A stretch of DNA of 37,178 nt from Candidatus Oleihabitans oleiphilus (GTDB lineage Bacteria > Atribacterota > Phoenicimicrobiia > Phoenicimicrobiales > Stramentimicrobiaceae). The notes under the pieces were generated by a model, which worked only from the letters and a program-made list of their open reading frames with translations, made no database searches and was not told the origin of the DNA. Made by a program: the position numbers and the translations under genes. The DNA lies in the NCBI GenBank assembly GCA_018054125.1, contig JAGPKD010000006.1:1-37178 (forward strand), read 5' to 3'. How positions within the stretch are numbered: the first letter of the stretch is position 1; the number at the start of each line of letters is the position of its first letter. This document shows positions 34,357-37,178 of this stretch, piece after piece.

Positions 34357-35145
34357 ATGAAATACGATATACTGGAAAGTTTAATCAGTGTTTCCTGGCA
34401 AGCTGGTAGCTATATTTGCCATTATTACGAGAGCAGAGAATTTGGTGTCTCAGAAAAAAATGATAGCCATGATCTGGTAACCAATGTGGATAGAGAAACC
34501 CAAAGGATTATTCAGGAAGAACTATCCAGAAGGTTTCCGGATATTCCCATTATAGGAGAAGAAGATAAGAATTTCTTTGAAAAAGAGCATGCTTTTTTTA
34601 TTGACCCTTTAGATGGTACTTTGAATTTTGTAAAACAGATTCCTTTCTTTTCCGTATCTATAGGATATTGGAAGGATAATAAACCAGTTTGTGGCGTAGT
34701 GTATGACCCACTCCGAAAGGAGATATTTTATGCCAGGTCAGGATACGGCAGTTATCGTAATGGTAAGGAAATAAAAATAAGTAAGAATCAGAGCAATAAA
34801 TATAGAGTATTAGCTTCTGATTGGGGTCATGAACCATATTATTATCAGAAAAATATTGAAATGATCCAACGGCTAAACAAGGAGAAGTCATACTTATTTC
34901 GTTTTATGGGTTGTGCTAGTTTAGCAATTTGCTATGTAGGGGCGGGAATATTAGATGGTTACTGGCATTATAAACTTTTCCCCTGGGATATGGCGGCTAG
35001 TGTATTAATAGCACAGGAGGCCGGGGCCAGCGTTACTTTATTAGATGGCAAACCATTTGATCTCTGGAAGCAGAATGTACTGGTAGTGCTACCGGAACTG
35101 AAGAAAGAGGTTATTTCTATAGCGGAATTAGAGAAAGGATTATGA
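34357..35145 (+). CDS. Inositol monophosphatase-family phosphatase
   Basis: 262 residues with the full IMPase metal set: the NVDRETQ block, the IGEED Glu, DPLDGTLNF (motif 1) and PWDMAASVLIAQEAG (motif 2). The family removes phosphate from inositol-1-phosphate, fructose-1,6-bisphosphate, 3'-phosphoadenosine phosphates or related compounds; the sequence alone does not choose. Its stop overlaps the start of pepF (ATGA at 35142). GGAAGG precedes the ATG. Confidence 0.9.
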   Translation: MKYDILESLISVSWQAGSYICHYYESREFGVSEKNDSHDLVTNVDRETQRIIQEELSRRFPDIPIIGEEDKNFFEKEHAFFIDPLDGTLNFVKQIPFFSVSIGYWKDNKPVCGVVYDPLRKEIFYARSGYGSYRNGKEIKISKNQSNKYRVLASDWGHEPYYYQKNIEMIQRLNKEKSYLFRFMGCASLAICYVGAGILDGYWHYKLFPWDMAASVLIAQEAGASVTLLDGKPFDLWKQNVLVVLPELKKEVISIAELEKGL

Positions 35146-36968
35146 CAGAAAGCTCAGACCATAAAAATAAAATATTAAAAAGAGGTCAAATCCTTAAAGA
35201 ATTTCGCTGGGATATAGAATCTCTCTATAAGAATGATACAGAATGGGAACAGGATTACCATCAAGTAGAGCAACTGATTAATGAATTACTGACCTATCAA
35301 AAAAGTTTTACTCAGGAGGCCAGTTCTTTTCTCAATGTTCTAAAATTAAAGGATAGTATTTCAGCATTACTTCAAAAAATTTATACCTATGCCCATATGC
35401 GTAAAGATGAAGATAATGACAATAGCCTTTACCAGTCAATTTTTTCTCAAGCCTGCCATTTATTGGTTAGAGCTGAAGAAACTTTTTCTTTTCTAGAACC
35501 GGGAATTTTAGCTCTGGATGTTGAGCAATTAAAAGGATGGCTAAAAGAGGAGAAGCAACTACAGGTATACCAACACTATTTGGAAAAAATCTATAGAAAA
35601 AAAGAGCATGTTCTTTCTCCTGCTGAAGAGCAGATTGTAGCTAGAAGTGGAGAAATGGCTATGGTCTTTGAAGATTCTTTCCAGTTATTAAGTTATGCTG
35701 ATCTTAGCTTTCCCGGGGTAAAGGATGAGCAGGGCATAATTACTCCTATTAGTCAAAGTAATTTTATTCCCCTGTTAAAAAGTCCAGGTCGAAACTTTCG
35801 TAAAAAAATATTTAAAAAATATTACAGTGTTTACCAACAACATCGCAACATTTATGCTTCTCTCCTCGCTGGTAGTATAAAAAAAGATAACTTCTATAGT
35901 AAAAGTAGAAGATATCAAAATAGTCTGGAGGCAGCCTTATTCGAGGATAATATTTCAGTTGACGTTTATAACAATCTGATAGATATGGTCCATAAAAATA
36001 TTTATTTGCTGCATGATTATATGCAAGTGAAAGGAGATCTTTTACATTTAGATTGCTTACATATGTATGATCTATATGCACCTCTATCAGGAGATACCTT
36101 GCGAATTGACTACCAGCAAGCCCAGACCATTATTTTAGATAGCCTTCTACCTTTGGGCGAATTTTATTTATCAGTGGTCAAAGAAGGCTTTCGGGAAAGA
36201 TGGATTGATGTATATGAAAATAAAGGGAAGACCAGTGGAGCTTATTCTACCGGTAGTTATGGTAGTAAACCATTTATTTTGATGAATTATCAGTCTACTT
36301 TAGAAGATGTCTATACCCTTACTCACGAATTAGGACATTCTCTCCATAGTTATTTTACCAATAAAAGCCAGCCTTTTATTTACAGTGATATCTCTATCTT
36401 TCTGGCAGAAATTGCCTCTACCACCAACGAAGTCTTATTGACCTACCATCTTCTTAGCCAGGTTAGCAATAAAACTGACCAGATTAATATTTTAAACCAT
36501 TTCTTAGAACAATTTAGAACAACCTTCTTTCGTCAGGCTATGTTTGCTGAATTTGAACTTATGATTCATCAGAAACAGGAAAGGGGAGAATCGCTAACTG
36601 CCGATTTGTTTTGCCAGCAATATGCTGATTTAAATCGCTTTTATTATGGAAAAAATGTTATAATTGATCAGGAAATATGCTTAGAATGGGCTCGGATAGC
36701 CCATTTTTATTATCATTATTATGTTTATCAATATGCCACTGGTTTTGCAGCCGCCATTGCCCTTGCTCGCAAAATAAGGCAGGAAGGACCGACTGCAGTG
36801 AGGAGGTATGTAGATTTTCTCAGCAAAGGAAGTGCAGATTACCCAGTTTCTATTTTAAAGAGGGCCGGGGTAGATGTAACTGCTACTGATTACTTAGCTG
36901 ATGCTTTACAGTTATTTAATGAGTTATTGGGGCAATTGAGAAGTAGCGCAGAAGACCAGGTCAAATAG
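35142..36968 (+). CDS. pepF: Oligoendopeptidase F
   Basis: A 608-residue cytosolic zinc metallopeptidase of family M3B. The zinc site is HELGH in LTHELGHSLHSYF (about residues 393-405), with the third ligand in IFLAEIASTTNE. The N-terminal half is the helical lobe that limits substrates to short peptides (about 7-17 residues). NYQSTLEDVYTLTHELGH is the family block. Its length is typical. It overlaps the phosphatase gene by four bases, so the two are co-translated. Likely role: peptide turnover, fitting a peptide-fermenting lifestyle. Confidence 0.93.
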   Translation: MTESSDHKNKILKRGQILKEFRWDIESLYKNDTEWEQDYHQVEQLINELLTYQKSFTQEASSFLNVLKLKDSISALLQKIYTYAHMRKDEDNDNSLYQSIFSQACHLLVRAEETFSFLEPGILALDVEQLKGWLKEEKQLQVYQHYLEKIYRKKEHVLSPAEEQIVARSGEMAMVFEDSFQLLSYADLSFPGVKDEQGIITPISQSNFIPLLKSPGRNFRKKIFKKYYSVYQQHRNIYASLLAGSIKKDNFYSKSRRYQNSLEAALFEDNISVDVYNNLIDMVHKNIYLLHDYMQVKGDLLHLDCLHMYDLYAPLSGDTLRIDYQQAQTIILDSLLPLGEFYLSVVKEGFRERWIDVYENKGKTSGAYSTGSYGSKPFILMNYQSTLEDVYTLTHELGHSLHSYFTNKSQPFIYSDISIFLAEIASTTNEVLLTYHLLSQVSNKTDQINILNHFLEQFRTTFFRQAMFAEFELMIHQKQERGESLTADLFCQQYADLNRFYYGKNVIIDQEICLEWARIAHFYYHYYVYQYATGFAAAIALARKIRQEGPTAVRRYVDFLSKGSADYPVSILKRAGVDVTATDYLADALQLFNELLGQLRSSAEDQVK

Positions 36969-37178
36969 AGTTTTTAATTAGTTCAGATGAGTAGCAAGAG
37001 AAAAGCTGAGAATAAATAATTTTATTAGGTAATTTTATAGTATCGGAATTTCAAAAAAATTCTGATACTATAAAATACTCTTTTTAGATAAGAAACAATA
37101 TATTTTTACACCATATCTCTAATCCTCTCCCTTAGAAGGGAGAGGGGAGGGTGAGGGTGAATATGGTATACCGTATTA
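36969..37178 (+). repeat. Downstream repeats at the window edge
   Basis: Contains the hairpin 37038-37070 and a CTCTCCCTTAG/AAGGGAGAGG module with the GGGTGAGGGTGA tail (37119-37160). The last bases GTATACCGTATTA also occur at 27405-27417 and 28021-28033 in the duplication units, so another repeat unit probably begins here. Confidence 0.7.
37038..37070 (+). terminator. 14-bp hairpin after pepF
   Basis: TAGTATCGGAATTT (37038-37051) pairs with AAATTCTGATACTA (37057-37070), one G-U, around CAAAA. A T-run follows 11 bases later, so it could end the pepF transcript. An exact half (AAATTCCGATACTA) lies at 21247-21260, so it is also a repeat. Confidence 0.5.

Overview
The window is an AT-rich bacterial chromosome segment with short operons on both strands, separated by intergenic islands full of small repeats. 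A Lol-like exported protein and an exported NamZ-type muramidase hint at a diderm envelope. A radical-type 2-hydroxyacyl-CoA dehydratase with its Fe-S activator and a tungstate uptake operon point to a strict anaerobe living by fermentation. An Atribacterota-like or similar lineage would fit, but that is an impression from gene style and not something I could test. No tRNA, rRNA, CRISPR array or transposase gene is visible.

Layout. 1-4200: the possible tail of an upstream gene, a LolA-like exported protein, an RRM RNA-binding protein with its own strong promoter and a long leader, a perfect 26-bp palindrome, purC, and a fucose/arabinose-isomerase-like enzyme. 4385-8156: an FGGY sugar kinase (probably working with the isomerase), an enlarged nucleoside diphosphate kinase, and a fold-type-II PLP enzyme. 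8169-13492 (minus strand): a two-CBS protein, then an operon read from right to left, beta-phosphoglucomutase-like HAD + trehalose-6-phosphate phosphatase fusion > GH65 > receiver-like protein without its phosphoacceptor Asp. The first two genes overlap at an A7 tract. Together they rebuild the three-domain layout known from mycobacterial OtsB1. 13739-15949: NamZ-like muramidase and a convergent LOG-family protein.

16344-19222: a Moco-family riboswitch candidate with a clear terminator and a competing anti-terminator, followed by tupA-tupB-tupC (tungstate ABC importer). 19998-27117: livK-livH-livM-livG-livF (branched-chain-amino-acid-type importer) running directly into two 2-hydroxyacyl-CoA dehydratase-family subunits. 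27118-28468: a 1.35-kb island of repeats, including a roughly 280-bp direct duplication. It separates those subunits from their likely ATP-dependent activator at 28469. 29267-32262: a PgsW-like poly-gamma-glutamate system protein, a 60-residue membrane protein, and a sodium:solute symporter that overlaps it by GTGA. 32662-36968: a beta-CASP ribonuclease, an inositol-monophosphatase-family enzyme and oligoendopeptidase F.

Most notable: the riboswitch and its switching platform, the split OtsB1-like protein at a homopolymer, the pseudo-receiver in the same operon, the liv-dehydratase operon, and a modular intergenic repeat family. One module of that family is a four-unit, 7-bp-period array seen six times. 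Another is a hairpin whose arms differ between copies while mostly keeping their pairing.
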